Assembly (NCBI RefSeq): GCF_000372745.1
Contig: NZ_KB889708.1
Coordinates: 62,001 to 126,000 of the forward strand
Origin: Embleya scabrispora DSM 41855
GTDB taxonomy: Bacteria; Actinomycetota; Actinomycetes; Streptomycetales; Streptomycetaceae
Direction of reading: 5' to 3'
Length of the DNA stretch: 64,000 nucleotides
Below the pieces are notes generated by a model. The model was given only the letters and a program-made list of their open reading frames with translations, searched no databases and was not told the origin of the DNA. Numbering within the stretch: the stretch's first letter is position 1; the number at the start of each line of letters is the position of its first letter. Both the position numbers and the translations under genes were made by a program. Below are positions 9,205 to 19,900 of this stretch, piece by piece.

Positions 9205-9756
9205 GTGTGGGACGTGGTCGAGGAGTCGCAACGCGCGGTGTGGTCGTTCACACCGTTCGAGCACGTGGGCCCGCTGGGATTCGGCATGACCCACGATCGG
9301 GCGGCGGCCGCGGTCGAGGGGGTCCTGGAGACCATCGGATCGCGGGGAGACGGCACCGGGTGGGTGTCGCAGGCCGACATGTGGCCCACCCGCGGCGGCG
9401 CGGGGGCAGCGGTGCACCTGTACTACGACCGGGCGATCGGCCCGGCCGCGATCGCGATCGACGCGCGGCACGGTCCGCAGGTGGATCTGGACGGGATCCC
9501 GCTGGTGGGCCGGGTGCCGTCCCTCCTGGAGGACGCGTTGTCCGACAACTGCACCGCACACGCCCTCGAAGGGGTGTATCCACTGGAGGCAAACCTGTGC
9601 GCGCCCGAAATCGGTGTCGTGATGCGTGTCCTACGGGCCGGGGACCGTGTCCTGACCCGGCCGGTCCTCGTCGCCCGGGAATGGGCACCCCGATGCCCGG
9701 ACGCGTCGCGCATGGCACACCGACCCCACCTTCTCCCACGTCTCCCCCCGGCCTGA
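9205..9756 (+). CDS. Hypothetical protein, no family recognised
   Basis: A GTG at 9205, with GGGAG 5 nt upstream, opens a 183-residue frame. Segments such as FTPFEHVGPLGFGMTHDRAA and LYYDRAIGPAAIAIDARHG look like a folded soluble alpha/beta protein. The C-terminal 25 residues (from about 9680) are Arg/Pro/His-rich and may reflect a frameshift near the end. No signal peptide or membrane segment. Confidence 0.5.
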   Translation: MWDVVEESQRAVWSFTPFEHVGPLGFGMTHDRAAAAVEGVLETIGSRGDGTGWVSQADMWPTRGGAGAAVHLYYDRAIGPAAIAIDARHGPQVDLDGIPLVGRVPSLLEDALSDNCTAHALEGVYPLEANLCAPEIGVVMRVLRAGDRVLTRPVLVAREWAPRCPDASRMAHRPHLLPRLPPA

Positions 9757-10047
9757 TCGGTGGCCGTCGAGTCCGCCGATGCCCGTCTCCACGGCCGTCG
9801 GCGGCCGTGCAGCCTGGGTGGTCGTACCCGGCTGTCGACGGCCGGTACGACCCCGAACACACCGACACCGCCCCACGGATCGCGGGCGGGCCGGGGCATG
9901 TTCCCCTTGTGTGGACGCGGCGGGTGTCGGACACCGGTCCTACGGTGTGGGCACGAGTGCCTGGGACGGTATCGCGTGGCTGCGCGAGGCCCGCGAGTTC
10001 GGATCCGACTACTGCTTGACGTTCGCCCGGGGCCTACTTCGCCCACG

Positions 10048-10298
10048 ATGATGAAGATCCTCGACGGCCATCTGCTGCCGCGCCGGATGAAAGCGGCCGA
10101 GGGAAGTGAGCTGCCGCCCCTGCGCGACTTCGCCCGCAACCTCACCAAGGACCTCGACGCTGTGACCGCCGGCCTGACCATGCCCTCTCCAGCGGCACGG
10201 TCGAAGGACACGTGAACCAGGTCGAGTTCCTCAAGCGTCAAGGCTATGGACGCGCCAACTTCGACCTCCTCCGACGCCCCATCCTCCTCACACCATGA
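10048..10298 (+). mobile_element. ISL3-family transposase C-terminal remnant
   Basis: The plus strand encodes LPPLRDFARNLTKDLDAVT and AGLTMP, and, after a two-base insertion near 10188, SSGTVEGHVNQVEFLKRQGY and GRANFDLLRR. This is the end of an ISL3-type transposase (LTMPxSSGxVEGHVNRIKxLKRQMYGRANFDLLR), including the conserved Glu of VEGHVN. The rest of the element is absent. Confidence 0.75.
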
Positions 10299-10601
10299 GC
10301 CAACCACGCTGGGTGATCCCGAAATTGTTGATCAGAGCCGTTGGAATTCCCCGGTACCGGCCATTTGGTGGGGAGGTATCCGGCCGCCGATGGTCATTCT
10401 GTGTCGATCTTCCACATCGCTCAGCGGCTCACGGGTGAAGACGGAAGGAGGCTCCGGCGTGCTCGGTTCGGCGATGGCGGCGGATGGGGCCGGTGGTGAT
10501 CAGGGCCCGGCTCTCGGTGGTGTCGGGATGCGTGTTGTTGCACCTGCCGTAGCGGCATGTGGTGTCGTCGAGGCACCACCGCAAGAAAGGCTCGATCTGC
10601 G

Positions 10602-11447
10602 ATGTACCCCTCCGTCACGCCTCCCCGCCAGGTCAAGATCGGTGATGCCGCCGCCTTCGCCGGGACCACCCCACGCGCCATCCGCCACTACCACCAGATC
10701 GGTCTGCTGCCGGAGCCCGAGCGAGGCGGGGACGGTCGCCGCCGCTACGGCTACGACGACATGATCCGCCTGCTGTGGATCCGCAAGATGGCGGAGGCCG
10801 GAATCAGCCTGGACGACATGCGGGCCGCCTTCGACGGAGCCCGGGACATCGAGGAGACCCTGGGCCGACTGGAGGAAACCCTGGCCGCGCAGGAGGCCGA
10901 CATCAAGCGTCAGCGGGCGGCAGTCCGGCGCCTGCGGGCCGTGGGCAGCCCGCTGGGTCTGCTCTCCCAACTGGTGACGGACCGGCTCGGCCACCTGCCT
11001 CCGGGCGCCTTGTGCCCTTCCGACCTGGACGCCCTGTTGGTCACGGAACGGGTCTTCGGGCCGTTGGGAGCCGCTGTCCAGGCCGGCGTGTTCATCGTGC
11101 TGGCCACCCACCCCGATCTGCGGGCCGACGCGGACCGCCTAGAGGCGGCCGACGCCGCCCTCGACGACAGCGTCGATCCCCATGACCCGCGGGTCGAAGA
11201 ACTCGCCGCGCAGCACTGTGCCCACCACAAGGCCCTGGTACAGGCCATCGAGGCGGACGGGCTGGACGCGGCTGAGGAGAAGCTCTTCGAGATCTACGAC
11301 GCCGACCTGACGGGCGAAGAGGTCTCCCGGATGAGCGCCTTCGAAGCGGTCACCAAAATGCCCTACGACTTCTCTCCCGCCCGGATGCGATGCATGGAAC
11401 TCACGGCAGAACTCCTCGCCCGAGACGACACCCCAGACGACAGCTGA
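10602..11447 (+). CDS. MerR family transcriptional regulator
   Basis: A 281-residue protein with an N-terminal winged-helix MerR domain (VKIGDAAAFAGTTPRAIRHY, then HQIGLLPEPER, residues about 8-75), a coiled-coil dimerisation helix (residues about 80-120, LGRLEETLAAQEADIKRQRA) and a long helical C-terminal half. No Cys pattern for metal binding is seen, so a small-molecule ligand, or none, is more likely. ATG 10602 with AAAGG upstream is preferred over an earlier in-frame start because the domain begins soon after it. It has no adjacent intact target gene, and ISL3 debris lies upstream. The target may be its own promoter or a lost neighbour. Confidence 0.85.
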   Translation: MYPSVTPPRQVKIGDAAAFAGTTPRAIRHYHQIGLLPEPERGGDGRRRYGYDDMIRLLWIRKMAEAGISLDDMRAAFDGARDIEETLGRLEETLAAQEADIKRQRAAVRRLRAVGSPLGLLSQLVTDRLGHLPPGALCPSDLDALLVTERVFGPLGAAVQAGVFIVLATHPDLRADADRLEAADAALDDSVDPHDPRVEELAAQHCAHHKALVQAIEADGLDAAEEKLFEIYDADLTGEEVSRMSAFEAVTKMPYDFSPARMRCMELTAELLARDDTPDDS

Positions 11448-11538
11448 TTGCCTACGGTAGGCACCGACGAACCAGCCGGCCGCCCCTTCGCCTGTACCCG
11501 ACCGGCCGCATCAGGCGTCGGCTACGGCGAGACGGAGA

Positions 11539-11884
11539 GTGACATCGCAACTGGCCGTACGTGGGGACCGCGGGCGAACCGCTTCGGTGGGCCTTGGTGC
11601 GGTTCCCGTGCCGGCGACGGTGGTGGTGTGGCCGTTGTCCGCGCGGGGGCGTTGCGGGTGGTGTCGGGTGCGGGTGGGTCCGGCGCCTTGGGTGCCGGAG
11701 GTGTCGACGGGGCTGGGTTTCGTGGGCGCGGTGGCCGTGGCGGCGCCGTGGACGGTGATCGTCTGGTGCTGGTTGGTGCCGTTCGCGGTGGCGTGGGCGT
11801 TGGTCGACGCGCTCGTCCTTCGGCTTCCGGATCAGCTCGTCCCGGTGGCCGCGTCGCGCTCGCGATCGGCGGCACCTGACGCGG
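11539..11884 (+). CDS. Possible small membrane protein (low confidence)
   Basis: One plus-strand frame has two hydrophobic stretches, VSTGLGFVGAVAVAAPWTVI and VWCWLVPFAVAWALVDALVL, that could form one or two membrane segments, with a basic Cys-containing region (CGWCRVRVG) before them. The frame stays open through the strong terminator behind it, and another frame on this strand ends at 11879 just before that terminator. I cannot decide which frame, if any, is translated. Resembles small membrane proteins of actinomycete mobile elements. Confidence 0.25.
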
Positions 11885-11912
11885 CGGCACCCCGCCCCGG
11901 GGCGGGGTGCCG
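11885..11912. terminator. Strong hairpin, probable factor-independent terminator
   Basis: A perfect 28-base palindrome with 14-bp arms (CGGCACCCCGCCCC and its complement) is followed on the plus strand by GTTTCCGTTT. Such GC-only stems with a weak T-tract are common actinomycete terminators. It would end transcription from the MerR side. Confidence 0.7.
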
Positions 11913-12097
11913 GTTTCCGTTTCGCGGTCCGGGTCCGGGGTCCGGGGTCCGGGGCGCAGGTTCTCCAGGAGGGCTCGGAGGGCGTCGTGATCACGGGTGC
12001 CCTCGGTGGGAAGAGCGTCGCCATCCGATACGACTCGCCGTCCGCCACGGAGCCACCGTCACCATCGCCGCGATCGGCGAATGGCTGCGAACCAAGA

Positions 12098-12403
12098 TCA
12101 ACTGTGGGACGGATCCGGGGTGTTCTCGGGCGGCTGCTCGACCTTGCGCAGGGCGACCGACGGGCGAGGGCGAGCGCCGCCGCCCGCCACGCCTTCGAGC
12201 GCCCAGAGTTCGTCCCCGAGGCGGAAGGTGTCGCCCACCGCCAGGATGTACTGGCGCGACTCACCGTCGCTGACGCCCAGCCGGACGGTGAGGGGGTGGT
12301 CCGGGCGTGTGTCGACGTACATCACGCCGATGTCGCCACTGGCTGTCCTTCTCTGCGTTCCGCACCGGATGACGAGTCTGGTCCTCACATCGATCCCTTC
12401 CAT
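12098..12403 (-). CDS. Small conserved beta-rich protein, function unknown (DUF6406-like)
   Basis: A 101-residue frame from ATG 12403: EGIDVRTRLVIRCGTQRR, then GDIGVMYVDTRPDHPLTVRL and AVGDTFRLGDELWALEGV. The pattern of short beta strands ending in VGDTFxxGDxxWxL is one I associate with short Streptomyces proteins of unknown function (DUF6406 by memory, tentative). The last 30 residues are Pro/Arg-rich and probably unstructured. No strong ribosome site precedes the ATG, so the start is uncertain. Confidence 0.55.
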   Translation of the reverse strand: MEGIDVRTRLVIRCGTQRRTASGDIGVMYVDTRPDHPLTVRLGVSDGESRQYILAVGDTFRLGDELWALEGVAGGGARPRPSVALRKVEQPPENTPDPSHS

Positions 12404-13005
12404 GATGGTGCCGCGTGGCCGCAGCCAATCATGGGCCGGACGGCCGACGCGGGACGTGCATAGTCCACAACGCGCGAGATGGGTGGACGGCGTCGTCGGG
12501 GTGTCCTTCACGGGTGCCGAGGTCGGCGGCGAGGGCGAGCGGGTCGCGGGTGTGTTCCGGGTGTGCGAGTGCGGCGCGGGCGTGGTGGCCGGTGGCGGTG
12601 TCGAGCAGTCGTGTGCGGGTGTCGAGGTCGGATCGGCGGCGATCCGTGTGGCCGTGTCGGTGTCGATCGCGGGGTGCCGGATCGGTTGCAGGGGCCTCGC
12701 CGGGTGTATCCGGGGGCACGGGCGAACAGGTCGCCGGGTTCGCCCGGCCCGCCGCGTCGCGCGCGGCGGGCCCGGGGGTCAGGCCGGGGTGTCGTGGCAG
12801 CAGGCGCAGGGGGCGGCCTGGTCGCGGCATGCGGAACACGCGCCGCTCGATCGAATCTTCAGGAACGTACTGACGGAGCATCAGTTCCGTGTGTGGAGCT
12901 CCGGCGCGTACAACCGCACCCATCCCCTCGTGGTTGTCGACGAAGTTGTCGGCTTCCCGGCGAGGTGCCCACGATGGCCGGCCACGACACGACCCGGCGA
13001 CGCTC

Positions 13006-13104
13006 ATCGTGGCGTTCGACCAGGTCGCGGGCAACCAGGGGGACCGAACCGCCGGCGTGGACGGCCTGACCGTCACCGACGTCGAACGCGACATCGGAGC
13101 ACCC
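13006..13104 (+). mobile_element. Group II intron reverse transcriptase/maturase fragment
   Basis: The segment AFDQVAGNQGDRTAGVDGLT followed by VTDVERDIG matches the start of group II intron-encoded RT/maturases (the AGVDG motif of RT domain 0/1). Only about 33 residues survive, and neither the YADD motif nor intron RNA domains V/VI are visible nearby. It marks an old insertion at the downstream border of the polyketide cluster. Confidence 0.55.
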
Positions 13105-13216
13105 TGGCGTGGTCGTCCACGATCGGCAATCGGAGGGCGACCGTCGGATCCCGTACGACCGGGCTCATGGTCGCGGGTGAGTTCTTGCCGGTATCGGGGT
13201 GTCCGTGGCAGCTCGG

Positions 13217-13942
13217 TCAGTCGGCCGTCCAGCCGCGGAAGATGCCGACGCAGCCGCGGACGGACAGTTCGTGGTGATCGAAGTACCGATCGAGCTGCGC
13301 ACGGAGGTCGTCCAGTGTGTCGCCGTCGTTGTGGAACGCCCCCTGCTTGTTGAGCAGCCGCATCGCCTTACGGGCGGCGAGGGACACCGGGACGCCGGCC
13401 GACAGGACCGTGGTGCCGAAGACGACGCCTCCGGGGCGGACCACGGCCGCGGCGTGCGCCAGCACGATCCCCTTCTCCCGCAGGCTTCCCGGGATGCAGT
13501 GCAGCAGATAGCTGATCCCGACCGAGTCGTGGGAGCCGTCCGGTACGGGCAGCGGCTCCAGCACGTTCGCGCGCACCGTGGCGACGTGGTAGCGGCGCAG
13601 GCGATGTGCCGTGTGGGCCAGGGAGTTGGGGTTGAGGTCGACCAGGGTGATCCGCGGGTCGGGCACCGGGAACCGCGCGTGGTGGAGCAGGTACCCGCTG
13701 CCCACGCCGATGTCCATGTGGCGCGCACCCACGCCGGTGTCGTACAGGCGTCGGGAGACCGTCGGCGGACAGCGCCACAACAGCGGTGCGGTGCCTCGAT
13801 ACACCACGAGGTCGTAGAGGTTGAGGAAGGGTTTCGAGTATCCGGCCTGCCCGTCGAGGACGGCCTGGTCGAGGTGGTCGAGCGGCTTGTCGTCGAGGCG
13901 TTCGAGCGGCTTGTTGTCGCTGGTGCTGTCGGACGTCATCAT
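13217..13942 (-). CDS. O-methyltransferase of the nitroaryl polyketide cluster (AurI-like)
   Basis: A 241-residue class I SAM methyltransferase with motif I HMDIGVGSGYLLHHA (residues about 74-88), acidic motif II LVDLNPNSLAH and the later segment VRPGGVVFGTTVL. Its likely job is methylation of the enolic hydroxyl of the pyrone made by the last PKS, as AurI does in aureothin biosynthesis. It is the last gene of the minus-strand operon. Its ATG overlaps the stop of PKS-C (ATGA, 13939-13942), and AAGGAG for its translation lies inside the PKS gene, so the two are translationally coupled. The second ATG at 13939 is an alternative start. Position next to the TE-containing PKS supports a post-PKS role; methylation site and substrate are inferred. 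Confidence 0.85.
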   Translation of the reverse strand: MMTSDSTSDNKPLERLDDKPLDHLDQAVLDGQAGYSKPFLNLYDLVVYRGTAPLLWRCPPTVSRRLYDTGVGARHMDIGVGSGYLLHHARFPVPDPRITLVDLNPNSLAHTAHRLRRYHVATVRANVLEPLPVPDGSHDSVGISYLLHCIPGSLREKGIVLAHAAAVVRPGGVVFGTTVLSAGVPVSLAARKAMRLLNKQGAFHNDGDTLDDLRAQLDRYFDHHELSVRGCVGIFRGWTAD

Positions 13943-16900
13943 GCTCCTTGGGTGCCTCGGGGTGGTTGGCTGCCGTGGTCTCGATGCGAACCGCCGAGCC
14001 AGTCGCCCACCGCGCGCAGCACGGGGCCGCTGTGCTCACGGATGATGGAGAAGTGCGTTCCGGGCGTGTCGACTGCCGTGTGCGGCAGATGCCAGCGGGG
14101 CCGCCAGTCCTGCGGCGGGTCGTCGAAACTTGCCTCCGCGGCCCGTACGAGCAGCGTCGGCGCGCCGATCTTCGCGGGGGTCCACGCCTGGAACAGACCG
14201 GTGTAGTGCGCCAGCGCCGTGAGGTGGGTGTCGTCCTCGGCCTCCTGTGTCCACGGCTCGTCCGATGCTCCGGACCTGCGAGCCGCTTCGATCCGGGCGT
14301 GGATGTGTCGGAGCATCGCGCTGCGTGGCCAATGGCTGTCCAAGAGGACGACGGCGTCGGGCCCGGCTCCGCGTGCTTCGAGAACAGCCGCCGTGGCGTG
14401 GGCGATCCAGCCGCCTGCGGAGTAGCCGAGGAGGACCACGGGACCGCCCTCGGCGCACCGCACGACACCGTCCGCCTGGAGTTGTGCCAACACGTCCACG
14501 GATGCGGGCAGCGACTCGTGCGGACCGAAACCGGGCACCGGCAGTACCCAGACGTCGTGCTCGCCTCGGGACGCGGCCGCGAGTCGGGCGTACTGGGATG
14601 CTCCCGAGCCGACGGCGAAGGTCGGGAAGCAGACGAGGCGGGCCGCGGAGCCGCGCGCCAGCCTGACGTGCGCGGGCCGGAACCGCTCGTCGGGGTTGTC
14701 GAAGATGGGACGGAACCGGGCGATGCGTCGCATCAGTTCCTCGAACTCGTCGGTCCGGCCCATGTCACCGGCGCGGGCGAACAGGGGGCCGAGGGTGAAC
14801 CCGGCCCCGCCCGTCCCGGCACGTGCCACCTCCGCGCCGCCGGTGTCCTCGTCGCCCGCAGGCCCCGTTTCCTCCCATCGCGCGACCAGGTGCCGGGCCA
14901 GGGAGACGACCGTGGGGTATTGGAAGACGAGGCCGGGCACCAGGCGCAGGCCGGTGTCCGCGCCGAGGCGGTTGCGCAGGTCCACCGCCGTCAGCGAGTC
15001 GAACCCCAGCTCGGGCAGCGGCCGATCGGCGTCGACGGCCTCCGGATCCGCCAGGCCCAGGACCGCGGCCACGTGCGTACGAACCCACGCGACGACGAAT
15101 CGCGCCCGTTCCTCCCCGTTCGCGGCCGCCAGGCGCTCCCTGATCTCCCGGCCCCGGTCCGGCCGCGACGGAGCGTACTCGCCCGGGGACCGGGCCGCGC
15201 CCATCGTCGGACCGCCGCCCTCGGGCCAGTACCGCTCGCGCCCGAACGCGTACGTGGGCAGGTCCACCAGGCGGGCACCGCAGTCGGCGAGCATCCTGTC
15301 CCACCCCACCGCAACGCCCCGGACGTGCAGATGGGCCAGCGCGCCCAGGAACGCGCCGAGTTCGGTGCCGTATTCCGGCCCTGGCATCGGCAGAACGGTG
15401 ACGTTCTCGGCCGCGGCGGTCGCGGCCATCGCGGCGTCTGCGCCACCCGTGCCGTTCGGGTCCTCGGTACCGTCCGTCGGAGCTGCGGCGCCGGGCCCCA
15501 CACACTCCGCGAAGGTGTTGTCGGCCCCCATCCGAAGGCAGACGCACACCCCTTGCGACCCGAGCCCGCGCACGGCGTCGGTCGGCGCGCCGTCGTCCCG
15601 GATCAGCCGCACCCAGTACTCCGGCGAGGACAACTCCTCGTACGCCACCGGCCCGCCCGTGCGGCCGGAGGCGAGCGGGGTCAGCGGCCGGCGGAAGGTC
15701 AGTTCCTTGACGACCCGTCGCACGCCCTCCCCCGCCGAGTCGTCGGACACCGTCGGGTCGGCCTGCGCCGCGCACTCCGACGCCCGGCCGAGGGCGACGA
15801 CGAGTGCGGCCGCGTCGGTCAGGGACAGCACACCGGCGCAGTGCGCGGCGGTGACCTCACCGACGGATCGCCCGAGCAGCAGCCCGGGTTCGATCCCCCA
15901 GTGTTCGAGGAGCCGAAACAGCGCCACCTCCCCGGCGAACAGCGCGCCCTGAGCCAGGATCGGGTCCTGCGGCGTCTCGCCGTGCCGCGGTGGAACCTCG
16001 CCCTGCGGGCGGTCCAGCCGCGCCGCGATCGCGGTATCGGCCTCGTCCAGGGCCGACGCGAACATCGGGATCCGCGCGGACAACTCCCCCACGAGTCCGG
16101 CTCGTTCCGCCACCGCTTCGCGCGGCGGACCGGAGAACAGGAACGCGACCCGGTCCCGGCCCCGCGCGATGCCCCGGACCAGCCCCGGTGCGGATCCGTC
16201 CCGGGCCAGTTCCGCCAGCGACACCAGCAAGGCGTCCCGGTCCCGGCCGAGGATCACGGCGCGGTGGGCGAGGCCGGCCCGGGTCGCCGCCAGGGAACGC
16301 GCGACGTCGACCGGTGCGAGTTCCGCGCGCTCGCGAACGAACCGGCGCAACCGGCCGGCCTGCGCACGCAGCGCGTCCGAGGTCCCGCCCGACAACACCC
16401 ACGGCACCGTGGGCAGCGTGGCGAACGGATCCGGCGCGTGCCGCGGCGAACCCGGGGGCCGTGTTTGCGCATGCTGATCGCCGGACGTCCGCTGCGCCGG
16501 CCCCGCGCTCGATGGGGCCGGTTCGGGTTCACGCACCGCGTCCGCGTCGCCCGGTGCGTACTCCAGGATCACGTGCGCGTTGGTCCCGCTGATCCCGAAG
16601 GACGAGACACCGGCTCGCCGGGCCCGACCCGTATCCGGCCACGGTCGGGCCTCGGTGAGCAGTTCCACCGCGCCCGAGGTCCAGTCGACGTGCGGCGTCG
16701 GCTCGTCCACGTGCAGGGTGGGCGGCAACACGCCGGTGCGCATCGCCATCACCGTCTTGATCACCCCGCCCACCCCGGCCGCCGCGGCGGTGTGGCCGAT
16801 GTTGGACTTGAGCGACCCCAGCCACAGGGGGGCGTGGACCGGCCGGCCCTGCCCGTACGTGGCCAGGAGGGCCTCCGCCTCGATGGGGTCGCCGAGCGTG

Positions 16901-19900
16901 GTGCCCGTGCCATGGGCCTCCACGGCGTCCACGTCCCGCACGGTCAGCCCCGCGTGGGCCAGGGCCTGCCGGATCACGCGCTGCTGGGCGAGTCCGTTGG
17001 GTGCCGACAGGCCGTTGCTCGCCCCGTCCTGGTTGATCGCGGTGCCGCGGATCACGGCGAGGACCGGGTGCCCGGCGTTTCGGGCCACCGACAACGGTTC
17101 GACCAGGAGCACGCCGACGCCCTCGCCCCAGCCGGTGCCGTCCGCCTCCGCGGCGAACGCCTTGCATCGCCCGTTCGGCGCCAGTGCACCCTGGCGGCTG
17201 AATTCGACGAACGCCCCCGGAGTGGAGAGGATCGTCGCCCCGCCCACCAGCGCAGCCGTGCAGTCGCCCTGGCGGATCGCCTGGACGGCCAGGTGGAGGG
17301 CGACCAGGGACGACGAGCAGGCGGTGTCGACGGTCACCGCCGGTCCTTCGAGGCCGAACGTGTAGGCGACCCGCCCCGAGGCGACGCTGGTCGAGGTGCC
17401 GGTCATCAGGTAGCCGGCGCCGCCCTCGGGATCGGCGGTCAGCAGCGACAGGTAGTCCTGACCGCTGACCCCCACGAACACCCCGGTGCGGCTGCCGGCG
17501 ACGGCGTCGGGAGCCAGCCGCGCGCGTTCGAGGACCTCCCACGTCACCTCGAGGAGCAGGCGCTGCTGCGGATCCATCGCCAGTGCTTCCCGCGGGCTGA
17601 TACCGAACAGGAGCGGGTCGAACCGGTCGGCGTCGTGCAGGAAACCGCCCCGGCGGACGTACGTGCGGCCCGGGCGGCCCGGGGTCGGGTCGTACAGACC
17701 CGCCGTGTCCCAGCCGCGGTTGCTCGGGAAGGAGGAGATCGCGTCCCGTCCCGAGGCGACCAGGTCCCACAATTGCTCGGGCGAGGCCACGTCACCGGGG
17801 TAGCGGCAACCCATCGCGACGATCGCGATCGGCTCGGCGGCGGCAGCCGTCACCGGCTCGTCGACCTGCTCGGGGGCGCCGGTCAGGCGCGCCAGCAGGT
17901 GCGCGGCCAGCCTCTCGGCCGTCGGGTGGTCGAACACCGCCGCCGGGGAGAGGCGGACACCGGTCGCCGTGGCGAGCCGGTTGCGCATCTCCATCGCCGT
18001 CATCGAGACGAACCCGAGGTCGGTGAACGCCTGGGTGATGTCGACGTCCGCCGCGGAGCCGCGGTTGAGCACGGCGGCGGCATGCTCGCAAACCGTCTCC
18101 AGGACCAGGTTCCCCCTGCCGCTGTCGGGCAGTTCCGCGAGGCGCTGCCGGAACACGGCGGCCGCGCTGTCGTCGCTCTCCCGGATCGGGGCGGCAGCGG
18201 GCAGCGCGTCGGGCCAGTAGCGGCGGCGCTGGAACGCGTACGTCGGCAGGTCCACCAGGCGGGCCCGCCCTCCGATGTGGGCCGACCAGTCCACCGGCAC
18301 GCCCCGGACGTGCGCCTCCGCGAGGGAGGTGAGGAAACGCCCGAGGTGCCCTTCGTCGCGCCGCAGCGACGTCAACACCGTGCCTTCGCCGACGCTCCCG
18401 GGACTCGCGGCGCCTTCCGTGATCTCGTGCAGGGACACCGCGAGCACCGGGTGTGGGCTCATCTCCACATAGGTGTGGTGCCCGGCCGCCAGGAGTTCGC
18501 GCACCGTCGGGTCGAAGCGGACCGTCTCGCGCAGGTTCCGGTACCAATAGGCGGCGTCGAGCCCCGAGGTGTCGACGGGGCCGCCCAGGACCGTCGAGAA
18601 GAACGGGATCGCGGCCGCCTGCGGGGCGATGTCGGCGAGGATCGTGACGAGTTCGGCCTCCAGTGCCTCGACCTGGGCCGAGTGCGAGGCGTAGTCCACC
18701 GCGACGCGGATCGCTCGCACGCCGTCCTGCTCGGCGGCGTCCAGGAGTTCGTCGAGCGCCTCGGCGTCGCCCGAGACCACGACGGACCCGGGGGCGTTGA
18801 CCGCGGCGACGGACAGGCGTGTTCCCCATGCCGAGAGCCGGTCGCGGGCCCGGTCCGCCGGAAGGCCGAGGAACGCCATGCCCCCGCTGCCGGCCAGGCG
18901 TTCGGCGACCAGGCGCGAGCGCCTTGCCACGATTCGCGCCCCGTCTTCCAGGGACAGGGCACCGGCGACGCACGCGGCGGCGATCTCGCCCTGGGAGTGG
19001 CCCACCACGGCGCCGGGTTCCATGCCGTGCGACCGCCACAGGGCGGCGAGCGAGATCATCATGGCCCACAGCGCGGGCTGGACCACATCCACGCGGTCCA
19101 ACGAGGCCGCGCCCTCGGCGCCGCGGACGACGTCCACGAGCGAGAAGTCGACGTGCGGCGCGAGCGCTTCGGCGCACTCGTGCAGCCGCTCGCGAAAGAC
19201 CGCCGAGTCGCGGCACAGGTCCGCTCCCATGCCCTCCCATTGGGCGCCCTGGCCGGGGAAGACGAACACCGGTTTCCCGGGGTCGCGTGCGACGCCCGTG
19301 ACGACACCGGCGGCGCTCTTCCCCTCGGCGATGGCTTCGAGGCCCGCGAGGTACGCGTCCCGGTCGTCGGCCAGCACCACGCCTCGGTGGTCGAACAGGG
19401 TGCGCGAGGTGAGCAGCGAGTGCGCGACGTCGGCCGACGCCAGGTCCGGGCGGGTACGTACGTGCTCACGCAGCCGGGCCGCCTGCTCTCGCAGCCCCCG
19501 ACCGTTCCTCGCGGTGATCAGCCACGGCAGCGGCCCGGTGTGCGCACGGTCGCCCTCGACGAGCTTCCGCGCGCGGTCGTCCGCTCGGTCGGCAGAGCCG
19601 TCGGGCGCGACGGGTGCGGCGGTCGGTGCGACGAGGGGCGCGGGGAACGTGTCGTCCGGAGACTGTTCCAGGATCACGTGGGCGTTGGTGCCGCTGATCC
19701 CGAAGGACGACACCCCGGCCCGGCGCGGTCGGCCGGTCCGCGGCCAGTCCCGCGCCTCGGTCAGCAGGCGAACCGCCCCGGAGGCCCAGTCCACGTGCGG
19801 GGTCGGCTCGTCCACGTGCAGGGTGGGCGGCAGGATGCCCCGGCGCAGTGCCATCACCGTCTTGATGACGCCGCCGACGCCCGCCGCCGCCTGGGTGTGG

